DNA of 16,171 nucleotides from Endotrypanum monterogeii (Eukaryota; Euglenozoa; Kinetoplastea; Trypanosomatida; Trypanosomatidae): assembly GCA_000333855.2 (NCBI GenBank), contig CM007334.1, positions 450,115 through 466,285 of the forward strand, in the 5' to 3' direction. The notes below the pieces were generated by a model, which was not told the origin of the DNA, made no database searches, and saw only the letters and a program-made list of their open reading frames with translations. The position numbers and the translations under genes are program-made. This document shows, piece after piece, positions 8,821-16,171 of this stretch (the stretch's first letter is position 1; the number at the start of each line of letters is the position of its first letter).

Positions 8821-8914
8821 CCTTACCTTTGCGGCTGGATGTCCTGTGTTGTCTGTACATCTCTGCCTCGCTCACTTTTCCATGACGTCGGAGAAGGGGC
8901 TTGAAGGTTGAAGA

Positions 8915-8940
8915 GGGAGGGAGGGAGGGAGAGGGATGGG
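8915..8940 (+). other. G-quadruplex-like motif
   Basis: GGG runs at 8915, 8919, 8923 and 8927, each separated by one A, are followed by further G runs at 8933 and 8938. Four GGG tracts with single-base loops fit the strongest class of quadruplex-forming sequence. Being on the + strand, the structure could form in the transcript as well as in DNA. Confidence 0.6.
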
Positions 8941-9293
8941 CTGGGGAATCGCACAACAGTTCAGGTGCCATGTTTTTCTTTCTCCCCCCCCATTCCCACC
9001 CTGCTGTGTATTTAACCTCTCCGCTGCTATCCTTTGAATTTCTCAACACCCTCCCTCCCCCTTTCTCTCAAACCACATTCCCCGTTTGTTACTCGCTTAT
9101 GAAGAAGATTTCTTTCGACCTCTATTATCCCTCCTCATCCCTCCTCGTCCTCTACCCCCGCCGTTGTTGCTCTCAACGGGGTGTACTGCACATTTCTAGT
9201 TATCGTGCAGCTTCACAGAGACCCGCGAAAAGGGAAAAGAGGAGTGTCTGCGTTCATCTATCACGATTTCTAAGGGAGTCTACTATCTACAGG

Positions 9294-9294
<1 letters not shown>

Positions 9295-9348
<54 letters not shown>
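9295..9348. repeat. (CA)27 microsatellite
   Basis: Twenty-seven uninterrupted CA units, ending 99 bp before the Tubby start codon. Depending on which splice acceptor is used, it lies just upstream of, or within, the 5' UTR of that gene. Confidence 0.97.
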
Positions 9349-9349
<1 letters not shown>

Positions 9350-9394
9350 TCAAATCGCAGAGGGGAGCGCGACCGCCACCTCCACGCCACCAAT

Positions 9395-9411
9395 CCCACC
9401 CCTCTTTCCAG
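9395..9411 (+). promoter_or_regulatory. Probable trans-splice acceptor for the Tubby gene
   Basis: A short pyrimidine-rich tract (9395-9409) ends in CAG, with AG at 9410-9411, giving a 36-nt 5' UTR. A longer tract at about 9120-9175 followed by AG near 9198 is an alternative that would place the CA repeat in the mRNA leader. There is no ATG between 9198 and 9448, so both choices support the same start codon. Confidence 0.5.
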
Positions 9412-9447
9412 CCAGACGAATCAGCCATCACGGGCAGCGCTGTGGAG

Positions 9448-10812
9448 ATGGAGCCATCGCTGTGTCGTGAACAGTTGTGCCACGATGAGTCGGAGGTAGA
9501 CGGCCAGCTCAGCTTGACCATGCGTAGCGACGGGAGCGATTTTTTCCAGAGTTCAATGAATCCGGTGGGGCTGACGGAGGAATCAGTGAATTCCGCCTTC
9601 GGCAACGGTGCCTTTATGGGATCTTTGTCATCGAGGACGCAAACCCGGGGGTCTGTTGCAGGGGTCAGTCGAGCGCCAGGAGCTAGCCTTCGCATAGGTG
9701 GTATTATTATGCCCACGAGCAAGGAGGGCAGTGACTCCGTTTCCATGTACAGCATGTCGCAGTCAGTGCTGCCAATGGACCCACGTGAGCGTATCTACTA
9801 CCGCCCCCGGCGCCATCTGTTGCAGTGTTACCTAGAACGTCGCCAGCTGAGGGATCACGGCATCAAGGCACTCCTCTCCCAGGGCCAAAAGTCCTTCCAC
9901 TTCTTCCTAGATCATACTGACGAGTTTGTCCTGGCGGCCGTCCCGCGCAACCTTCCGTCGCATGTGAAGGTCGAGGATACATCCGATGGGGTCGGTGGAC
10001 GCTTCTACTCCGTCCCGAAAGGGAGGTCAAGCATTGTGTTCACCACGAATGGGTATCAGCTCGACGGCGACGCCCGCAGTTTCGTTGGTAGGCTTGCACG
10101 GCGTGGGCATGGGATGGAGATGGTGATGTTCAGTGAGGGCAGTAAGGCCTCTCGGAAGGAGATTCTTGCGGTTCTCATGAACAACTTCGGTGACACGGGC
10201 GGGTCCTCGTTCACGGTGGTGCTGCCGGCTATAGATCCGGATTCTGGGTACATCAAGCCGCTCGAGGGCGGAGAGGTCAAGTTCCTGCGCGACGGCCGCG
10301 GCGGTACGTCTCTCGCCGGCGGAAGTCGCCTGGGCATCTCCGAAGCACTCGACGATTCTTTTTCCGATGACCTTGATGAGGTGTACTCGACCATGACGAA
10401 GTCTGCACCGAATTTCCCAACTGTGTGCGACTCGCCCAATTTGGGTGATGGTCCAGTGGCGGCAGAGGGCAAGGCAACGGCTGTCCGCGAGGACAGACAG
10501 CGTCCGCACGGGGTCCTGGCTCGCGAGTACGAGCGCAACCCCAGGAGTCCAAACATTATTGTTCTCAAGAGCAAGGTACCTCAGTGGGACGGCGTGCTGC
10601 GCGGGTACAAGCTTGACTTTCACGGACGCGCGACGAAGGCAAGCGGGAAGAATTTTCAGCTCGTCGCTGTGTCGGATCCTGGGAAGGTGGTCATGCTTTT
10701 TGGCAAGCAGGGAAACGACCGTTTCGCCCTCGACTTCCGCTATCCTCTTTGTGGTCTACAAGCAGCAGCGATCGCCACCACTATCATGACTGCTCGAACG
10801 CTGATTCCGTGA
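9448..10812 (+). CDS. Tubby-like (TULP) domain protein
   Basis: 454 residues from ATG 9448. The frame stays open two codons upstream to a GTG, but ATG is the expected start and has G at -3. Residues 1-110 are Ser/Gly-rich and probably disordered. The Tubby C-terminal domain occupies about 149-454: SFHFFLDHTDEFVLAA (149-164), RSFVGRLARRG (210-220), SFTVVLPAID (254-263), KVPQWDGVLRGYKLDFHGR (376-394), KASGKNFQ (397-404), VVMLFGK (414-420) and FALDFRYPLCGLQAAAIA (426-443). These match the two Tubby signatures in order. A low-complexity insert of about 75 residues (285-360) splits the barrel. The chain ends TARTLIP and lacks the family's usual final KxACE. Tubby domains bind PI(4,5)P2; in animals TULP3 and TUB hand membrane cargo to IFT-A for entry into cilia. 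A flagellar or membrane-trafficking role is inferred. Of the basic residues at the lipid-binding strand, only KGR near 191-193 is obvious. Confidence 0.9.
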   Translation: MEPSLCREQLCHDESEVDGQLSLTMRSDGSDFFQSSMNPVGLTEESVNSAFGNGAFMGSLSSRTQTRGSVAGVSRAPGASLRIGGIIMPTSKEGSDSVSMYSMSQSVLPMDPRERIYYRPRRHLLQCYLERRQLRDHGIKALLSQGQKSFHFFLDHTDEFVLAAVPRNLPSHVKVEDTSDGVGGRFYSVPKGRSSIVFTTNGYQLDGDARSFVGRLARRGHGMEMVMFSEGSKASRKEILAVLMNNFGDTGGSSFTVVLPAIDPDSGYIKPLEGGEVKFLRDGRGGTSLAGGSRLGISEALDDSFSDDLDEVYSTMTKSAPNFPTVCDSPNLGDGPVAAEGKATAVREDRQRPHGVLAREYERNPRSPNIIVLKSKVPQWDGVLRGYKLDFHGRATKASGKNFQLVAVSDPGKVVMLFGKQGNDRFALDFRYPLCGLQAAAIATTIMTARTLIP

Positions 10813-10831
10813 AGATGGGTTGGTGGGCAGC

Positions 10832-10857
10832 TGTATGTATGTATGTATGTATGTATA
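10832..10857. repeat. (GTAT)n microsatellite
   Basis: About six TATG/GTAT units, beginning 20 bp after the Tubby stop codon and so within the 3' UTR. Confidence 0.9.
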
Positions 10858-10949
10858 CGCAAATCATCTCCATAAATGTGTGTCTATACATGTATACTGA
10901 GGATGGGCAAAAACAAACAAAAAAAAAGCATCTGCACACTGCCTACAAT

Positions 10950-10959
10950 GCATACACAC

Positions 10960-11010
<51 letters not shown>
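10950..11010. repeat. TA-rich microsatellite
   Basis: A CACA lead-in, then (TA)n interrupted by AAA and TTT, running to 11010, about 140 bp downstream of the Tubby stop. Confidence 0.95.
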
Positions 11011-11423
11011 CAAAGTGTGGTAAAGTTGGGTCTCAACTAGACCTCTTCTTTCTCCTCGAAAAATCGAAAACAAGTAGGGGAGTGGGGAGAAAAAAGGGGA
11101 AAGTAAACCCCATGTATGTGAGTACACATCAAAACCACGTGTCTTGACGGATATTGCCGTTTGGTCGTTTTTTTTTTTTAAAGCCTATTGGATGCCGATT
11201 ACGCTGCCATCGTTGACGGTGTCGTGCGTCTCGCTTTCTCTTTCCTTCTCCGTGTCCATGTGCGTGATCGCCGCCGGCTGAGCGAGGCGTCAAATGGGTC
11301 TGCGCGTTGCTTATATGCTCAAGTGTATATTTGAAGTTTTTTTTTCGCTTTTATTTTTGTGAGAGAAGTTGTGTTTATCGGATAGAAGCAAAATCGAGGA
11401 GGAGAGAGGGGGGAGGAGAGGGC

Positions 11424-11448
11424 GTGTGTATGTGTGTGTGTGTGTGTG
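11424..11448. repeat. (GT)n microsatellite
   Basis: A GT run with one TA interruption, preceded by a purine-rich G/A stretch at 11398-11421. Confidence 0.9.
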
Positions 11449-11955
11449 AAGGGTGAGGAGACTGGGCGAGATGCCAAAGTGTTTTTGCTAGCACACCGAT
11501 GAGATCAACAGTCTTTCTTTTCTCTCTTCCATCAGTATTACTTTCGAGGTGTATCTGATCTGGGCTTCTTGCTTTGGAGAATGCTACACAAGTGCGTGTC
11601 GGCATCGTATCCCTGTCCTCTTATGTTTCCTCGCATTGTATCACCTTCCACGGATACAGTTCACCAACACATTTACATAAGGGTACTCACGCCTACACCT
11701 CTAACTCCCCCTCCTCCTCCCTCAATGACCTGCATGGTCAATGCATTCGCGTGCACCGGTAGGGTGCTTTAGGTGATGATCTGTCGGTACACATTCTGAG
11801 CTTTTGATTGGTGTACGCGAAGGACTGTGTATGCATCAATATGTGTATTTTAATGCATAAATATGCACCGAAATGTGTTTGGTGCAATCTCTCGACTAGT
11901 GTCTGTGTGCTGACTGCATGCACATTTTTGACTTGTGGCGTCGACTCGTTTTCTA

Positions 11956-11986
<31 letters not shown>

Positions 11987-11990
11987 TATT
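11956..11990. repeat. TA-rich microsatellite
   Basis: TAAATA units pass into pure (TA)n, followed at once by a T run (11990-11998) that leads into the acceptor-like signal. Confidence 0.93.
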
Positions 11991-12024
11991 TTTTTTTTGA
12001 CATTTTTTTGTCTTTCCCTTACAG
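11990..12024 (+). promoter_or_regulatory. Acceptor-like polypyrimidine tract with no evident gene
   Basis: Two T runs and a mixed pyrimidine tract end in ACAG, with AG at 12023-12024. By the same criteria used for the real genes this is a good trans-splice acceptor. The next ATG, at 12049, opens a 118-codon frame to 12405 that is rich in Phe, Leu, Ser and Lys and looks low-complexity. Either the signal is fortuitous, or it serves a small or non-coding transcript. Confidence 0.3.
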
Positions 12025-12716
12025 ATCCGCTCATCGGCGTCTGTGCACATGTCTTTGGATGCGCACCAAGTTCTTTCTTCTCGATTACGCCTTTTTTCTT
12101 GTTTAAATTTGTTTTTACGTAGGATCGTCCTGCCACTCTTCCCTTCCCTTATGACCTGGGAATTTTTTTTTGCTGTGTCCCCCCCTCTCTCCCATAACAA
12201 GAAGAAAAACAAGAGAAAACAGATTTTCACCACCACCGTGCAGACAGCTACGTACACACGTGCGTGCGTGCGTACAACACACACCACTCGCTGCTCTCTT
12301 TACTTGTCTTCTCCTTCCCAGTGTGACCACTCTTTTTTTTTTTTCAAAATGTCGCGTGATTCTAGTCCCTCCCGCAGTGCTCGAAGTATTGCATGGTCAA
12401 CGTGAATCTCCATTTGTAGCACAAATCGGAAGGTGAATCTAATTTCCAACCAATAAACGGGGGTGTATGGTGTGGAGAGGAAAAAAAACAAAAGTGATAT
12501 AAGGAGGGGGTGGGAGGGGGCGGTGGACTGGGAAATTGTGCGCTGTTCTCAAACTTATTTTTTACTGGTCTGTTCATCTTTTCCTCAGCGTTTTTGAATG
12601 GGTTTGGTCTGCACTGTTCTGGATCTTCTTTCAGGGGTACCACCGGTTGCCACCGTCATGTATACAGAGACGAATACTAATGTCGTTCTTTCTTCCCCAT
12701 CCCTCTCTCTGTAAAC

Positions 12717-12749
<33 letters not shown>

Positions 12750-12757
12750 CGTGTGTA
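12717..12757. repeat. (TA)n(TG)n microsatellite
   Basis: An alternating TA run passes directly into a TG/CG run. Confidence 0.93.
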
Positions 12758-13292
12758 TCGTTTTTCTTTTCCGTGAGGTATTTTGAGGATGCGTTTCTCT
12801 TTGCGTATCTCTCCCCCTTCTTTCCTCCAGTGGCTCCTATCTAGTGCACAGTCGTCGGTGACTTCTGTTTGTTGTTGTGCCTATTTCCCCTCCCCCTTCC
12901 TTTCTTTCCACTCCACCAGCAGAACTGCTGCCGTACATAGCACGTGTGCGAACGTGCATGCCTTCCCGTGGGTTTCATTTCTTTCCCAAACAAAAAAAAA
13001 AGTGTATGCGATGTGGAGTCGAGCAAAAAAAAAAAATCACACAATGACACACGAAAAAAAAAAATGAAAGCTCGTAAATGAATGGTGGCGAACAAGAGCG
13101 TCAACGCTGGTGCAGTTGGGTCTCCTATGTCATGTTCAAAAACCACCCTTTTGGCCCGCGCGTCTGTCTGGGTCTACGGTTACACGCGTGACTCTCGAGG
13201 GCGTTGCGTATGTCCTATTGCGTTTCTTCTTACTTGCTGTCTTGTTTCTAGGAACATAACCAATATCACAAGAGTGTTGGTACGTCTGCACC

Positions 13293-13352
13293 GTATATCT
13301 ATATATATATCTATATATATATTTATTTATTTATTTATTTATATTTATTTAT
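13293..13352. repeat. TATC/TA/TTTA microsatellite
   Basis: Two TATCTATATA-type blocks are followed by about six TTTA units; the array ends about 455 bp before the next start codon. Confidence 0.93.
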
Positions 13353-13551
13353 CACCCCTACTCCGATTCGCACGAGATCAAGTCGTGGGCTAAATTTGCC
13401 TTTTTTTTTGGTAGGCGAGGGAGAGCTGCAGTTTTGATTTTCATCGAATGAAGACGTGTGTCATCTGCATACATTCTCTGCCTCTTATCGGTAGCTGTGC
13501 GCATTATTATCGCTTCTTTAGCACCTTTGCTGCAATATTTGTGCCACTTCA

Positions 13552-13634
13552 CATCGCTTCTCCTTTCTTTCCTCTCCTTGAACTTCTGGGACTTCAACAA
13601 CACCCCTCTCCCCACCATCGATGTATCTCACAAG
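13552..13634 (+). promoter_or_regulatory. Probable trans-splice acceptor for the mitochondrial membrane protein gene
   Basis: A strong T/C tract occupies about 13552-13580. The first AG after it is at 13633-13634. The resulting 172-nt 5' UTR contains no ATG before 13807. A weaker tract at 13757-13770 with AG at 13798-13799 would leave only 7 nt of leader, so the upstream site is preferred. Confidence 0.55.
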
Positions 13635-13806
13635 ACTGGCGTGAGTTGTGGGCGCACACCGCTCACAAATCGATAGGGTGATCGGAACACGAGTACACAC
13701 ACCCCACACTCGACACTTTGCACTATTTCGCTGCGAAGGTCTGGCAATCAGCTTAATTTCTTTCCTTTTTGGAACCTGCTGGCGCATTTCCACTTCTAGA
13801 GAACTG

Positions 13807-14826
13807 ATGCACCAGCTCTGCAGCAGTGGTCTGCTTCTGCGCTACTGCACTCGTGTAGGGTGGCGGCCGTGCAGTGGCTTGACGTGCAACGCAAGAGGTA
13901 TCGCCAGCAGCGTAGCCGTGTCATCATCCAGTAGTGCCGATGCCACGGTAGCTAGTGCGGCACGACTCGCTCGGGCGGCTGAGATACGACGCAGGGAGTT
14001 GCTGTTCCGGTGGCTGCGGCGTCTTGTCGTGCCTGCCTTCTCCCTTTATGGCCTTTTTCTCCTCCGACCGACCGAGGGTCATTTTCTGCGCTACGTTGCG
14101 GAGCGGCGACACCTGGACACCGCCTTCAACGCGTGGTTTCCCCCGGTGGCTTCAGGCAGTGCGACAGAGCCTCCTTCGGCGAGAGGGGCGGGTAAGTCAG
14201 CGCCAGCTGATGGAGCGGTCATCGAGGGAGCAAGCATATCGCCACATAATGCGGCCGCAGCGGTATTCCGAAGCGAGCGTGACCGCGATTGGGCGGCGCA
14301 GCATTTCAAATACAAAAAAGGCAGTGAGGATGAAGAGCGTGTCGCCCGCAAGCGCCTCTTATTCGCGCGGGACCGTGTGTATTTCTCCGATGACACCGTT
14401 GTGGAGACGATCCGTAGCCAGTCGGATCAGCTAGAGGAGCTGTGTGCACAACGTGAGCATCCACCCATGCACCTCCTCAGCGAACAGCTCAACATTATTG
14501 CCGAGGAAAGTCGAAGATACGCCGCTGCTGTTGCTGTTAACGAAAGGATGGCAGATAATGGTGGTGACGCGTCGCCACCTTCACGAAGGAGTGATGAAGT
14601 CGCGATTTCTTCTTCTTGTGGCGCCACCGTTTCACATTTATCGGTCGGTGTGGCATCCTCAGTTGCCGCTCCGCCACCGCCGCCGCCGCCGTCCGTTGAG
14701 TTACAATTTAGGGATCACCGATTCTTTGCCACTGCTGTCATTTATTTTCGCGACCGAGATCACCGCCTTGTGCGCTCGATGAGATTCATTGGTGCGTGTG
14801 GTATGATATGGAAAGAGCTTGTGTGA
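13807..14826 (+). CDS. Predicted mitochondrial membrane protein, unknown function
   Basis: 339 residues from ATG 13807. The frame is open back to a GTG at 13648, but that stretch contains no ATG and lies mostly in the predicted 5' UTR. Residues 1-44 lack acidic residues and carry Arg at 12, 16, 20 and 30, as in a mitochondrial presequence. A basic helix (52-72, rich in Arg) precedes a hydrophobic segment, LVVPAFSLYGLFLL (73-86), a possible single membrane span, followed by RPTEGHFLRYV (87-97). A charged region follows (155-245, helical, many Arg/Glu/Asp). After a Ser/Ala-rich linker and a seven-Pro run near 289-295 comes a compact C-terminus (297-339) with FRDHRFFATAVIYFRDRDHR. I recognise no family. 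A mitochondrial inner-membrane protein facing matrix or intermembrane space is inferred. The C-terminal block and the RPTE segment look most constrained. Confidence 0.7.
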   Translation: MHQLCSSGLLLRYCTRVGWRPCSGLTCNARGIASSVAVSSSSSADATVASAARLARAAEIRRRELLFRWLRRLVVPAFSLYGLFLLRPTEGHFLRYVAERRHLDTAFNAWFPPVASGSATEPPSARGAGKSAPADGAVIEGASISPHNAAAAVFRSERDRDWAAQHFKYKKGSEDEERVARKRLLFARDRVYFSDDTVVETIRSQSDQLEELCAQREHPPMHLLSEQLNIIAEESRRYAAAVAVNERMADNGGDASPPSRRSDEVAISSSCGATVSHLSVGVASSVAAPPPPPPPSVELQFRDHRFFATAVIYFRDRDHRLVRSMRFIGACGMIWKELV

Positions 14827-15815
14827 GCATTACGCCATAACGGGGCCGCAGCAACACCACACAAGACGGACCCCGCCGGGCACGCGCGTATGTATGTCTC
14901 CAGAGGTGGGTCAGCTTTCGAGAGCAGCTTTGCTGAGCTTTAACAGATATGATTTTTTTTTTCTTCTCCCAGAATGATGGAATAAACGGATGCGTCCCAA
15001 CGCGGCTGATGCCCGCCAAGTGAAAAGCACGCAAATAAAATAGACTCTCACTGGTGACCCCATGGTGGGTGAGTGGGTGAACGACCGCTCATCGCGTTCG
15101 TCAAATACTCACATCTTTATAAATATATATATATTTATATATATATATTTATGGAGGCTCTATGCGTGCATCTGGAGGGCTAGCACACACATTATTGCGA
15201 TTACGAGGGCGGGGGGGGGGCTGGAGAGCGAGAGCGCGCGTTGAAGAGGGCATTGATTTCGAGTCTCAGATTTGTGCGAGTCTACGGTGGCGACAAAAGC
15301 ACACAGACGTCGTCTTTCCGTTTTGCTATCTGGTACAACACCCGTGACGATTCTTTTGGCGGTTAATGAGGGCACCCGACGTCAAGTCTGCTCTTTTGAA
15401 GACGTGTGCTTCTTGGCCTTCCAGGAGGGTCACTTCCTTTTTTTTTTGTTATTACCCCACCCATCATAGGACCGTGAAGGTCTTGCTTGTCGGCTCTCAC
15501 GTGGGGATTTTTTTTCAGACCCAGGAACTCCTTCTACTCGCTGCATCACCTATTCCTTTGCGTCTACCACATCCTCTGCTCCTTTCATAAAGCCATGCTG
15601 CAGCTTCCTTTCGTATGTTTCTCCATCGCGCTTTCTCTCTCTCTCTGCCCCGAGGTCCTCCTCCTTCACCTCATCGAACTGTACAAGTCATCACTTCTCC
15701 CTCCCCTCCCCACCCCTTCTCTCTGCTTGCTGCTTCTCACCACGTTACTCGCACCCGGCAACGGGCGTACAGCTTTTATTCACCAAGCTGTTTCCCCCCC
15801 CCCAAAAAAAAAACG
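14827..15815. other. Spacer upstream of enolase
   Basis: About 1 kb with no supported gene. It begins with a GC-rich stretch (14846-14890), then carries a T run (14951-14960), a TA microsatellite, an 11-base G run near 15210-15220 and increasingly pyrimidine-rich sequence from 15430. Frames of 60-117 codons in the pyrimidine-rich part encode Leu/Ser/Pro-rich peptides and are artefacts of base composition. Confidence 0.7.
15118..15151. repeat. TA-rich microsatellite
   Basis: Two (TA)n blocks separated by TTTA, about 290 bp after the preceding stop codon. Confidence 0.93.
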
Positions 15816-15836
15816 TTTTTTTTCCTCCACACCAAG
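15816..15836 (+). promoter_or_regulatory. Probable trans-splice acceptor for enolase
   Basis: A run of T and C (15816-15828), preceded by ten C and ten A, is followed by the first AG at 15835-15836. The predicted 5' UTR is 47 nt and contains no ATG before 15884. Confidence 0.6.
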
Positions 15837-15883
15837 TTGATCATATCATAACTCTCCTACCTACTCAACCCCAACCGTTCACA

Positions 15884-16171
15884 ATGCCGATTCAGAAGGT
15901 GCACGCCCGCCAGGTGCTCGACTCCCGTGGTAACCCGACGGTAGAGGTCGAGGTGACGACGGAGGCCGGCATTTTCCGCTCTGCGGTGCCGTCGGGTGCT
16001 TCGACTGGAGTGCACGAGGCGTGCGAGCTGCGTGACGGCGACAAGACGCAATACTGCGGCGCCGGCTGCATGCAAGCTGTGCGGAACGTGAACGAGATCC
16101 TTGTTCGTCCGCTTGTGGGTAAGGATGAGTCGGACCAGGCCGGCCTCGACAAAATGATGTGCGATCTGGAC
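15884..16171 (+). CDS. ENO: Enolase, N-terminal 96 residues (3' end outside window)
   Basis: Enolase (2-phosphoglycerate dehydratase) makes phosphoenolpyruvate in glycolysis. The start [20 protein letters not shown] is the classical enolase N-terminus. The mobile catalytic loop is present: VPSGASTG at 35-42, with Ser40 matching the serine that binds the second magnesium, and [10 protein letters not shown] at 43-52. The fold then continues through [12 protein letters not shown] (68-79). The ATG has A at -3. In trypanosomatids enolase acts in the cytosol rather than the glycosome, and no N-terminal targeting extension is seen here. The protein is normally about 430 residues, so roughly three quarters lies beyond the right edge, including most of the catalytic residues. 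Confidence 0.98.
   Translation, partial: MPIQKVHARQVLDSRGNPTVEVEVTTEAGIFRSAVPSGASTGVHEACELRDGDKTQYCGAGCMQAVRNVNEILVRPLVGKDESDQAGLDKMMCDLD

Larger units (their letters stand above)
7797..9394. other. Spacer between cold-shock-domain and Tubby genes
   Basis: About 1.6 kb with no convincing gene. It contains T tracts (7993-8007, 8598-8608), G-rich stretches at 8143-8162 and 8489-8506, a (TA)n run, a G-quadruplex-like motif at 8915-8940, pyrimidine-rich sequence at 9120-9175 and a (CA)27 array. The open frame crossing 8901-9470 passes through the CA array as a His/Thr repeat and lacks coding character. A more complex segment at about 8040-8135 differs in texture from the simple-sequence surroundings, but I cannot identify it. 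Confidence 0.7.
10813..13551. other. Long spacer (about 2.7 kb): Tubby 3' UTR and intergenic sequence
   Basis: No convincing gene on either strand. The region is a patchwork of microsatellites, listed separately, and of T, A and pyrimidine runs. Frames up to 145 codons exist on both strands, but they cross simple repeats and encode low-complexity peptides. The length is compatible with one long 3' UTR, or with a small or non-coding gene served by the acceptor-like signal near 12024. GC-richer, non-repetitive patches at about 11195-11300 and 13080-13210 show no homology I can name. Confidence 0.6.

Noticed and set aside
9442..9447. GTG start two codons upstream for the Tubby gene
   Set aside because: Nuclear genes of this group start at ATG; ATG 9448 is the first ATG after either splice candidate.
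8901..9470. 189-codon frame upstream of the Tubby gene
   Set aside because: It runs through the CA array as a His/Thr repeat and overlaps the Tubby start in another register.
10027..10623. 198-codon minus-strand frame opposite the Tubby gene
   Set aside because: It is a shadow of a GC-rich coding region; no domain is seen, and the sense frame has clear homology.
11773..11800. Possible C/D snoRNA boxes (GTGATGA and CTGA)
   Set aside because: The boxes are only about 20 nt apart, with no terminal stem and no second box pair; probably chance.
11850..12287. 145-codon minus-strand frame in the long spacer
   Set aside because: It crosses the TA array as a Tyr/Ile repeat and is otherwise Lys/Arg low complexity.
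13648..13806. 53-residue N-terminal extension from GTG for the mitochondrial membrane protein
   Set aside because: No ATG in it, and it lies within the predicted 5' UTR; starting at 13807 leaves a good presequence.

Overview
The window looks like nuclear DNA of a kinetoplastid, most likely Leishmania or a close relative. All genes are intronless and lie on the + strand, as in one polycistronic unit. They are separated by 1-3 kb pyrimidine-rich spacers full of (TA)n, (CA)n and poly-T/poly-C tracts. Each complete gene, and the enolase start, is preceded by a polypyrimidine tract followed by AG, which is the trans-splicing signal for the spliced leader. Codon use is GC-rich. A repetitive K39-type kinesin and enolase on one strand a few genes apart fits my recollection of Leishmania chromosome 14. 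The species cannot be fixed from the sequence.

Layout, left to right: the 3' end of a kinesin-like gene (to 814), with five near-identical 105-bp repeats and a unique C-terminus; a spacer; a divergent cytoplasmic dynein intermediate chain with an N-terminal charged helix and a WD propeller (2583-5279); a spacer; a predicted mitochondrial protein with three cold-shock-like OB folds (6243-7796); a spacer; a Tubby-domain protein (9448-10812); a nearly 3-kb spacer with no convincing gene; a predicted mitochondrial membrane protein of unknown function (13807-14826); a spacer; and the first 96 codons of enolase (from 15884).

The genes do not form a bacterial-type operon. In trypanosomatids neighbours in a transcription unit are usually unrelated, and expression is set after transcription by trans-splicing, polyadenylation and UTRs. 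Three neighbours (kinesin, dynein intermediate chain, Tubby) nonetheless concern microtubule or flagellar traffic, and two others look mitochondrial. No CRISPR array, tRNA, rRNA or convincing transposon was seen. No new multi-gene system is evident. The most interesting points are the under-recognisable dynein intermediate chain, the Tubby protein with an altered C-terminus, the three-OB-fold mitochondrial protein, the exact five-heptad kinesin repeat, and a strong splice-acceptor-like signal inside the long gene-free spacer.
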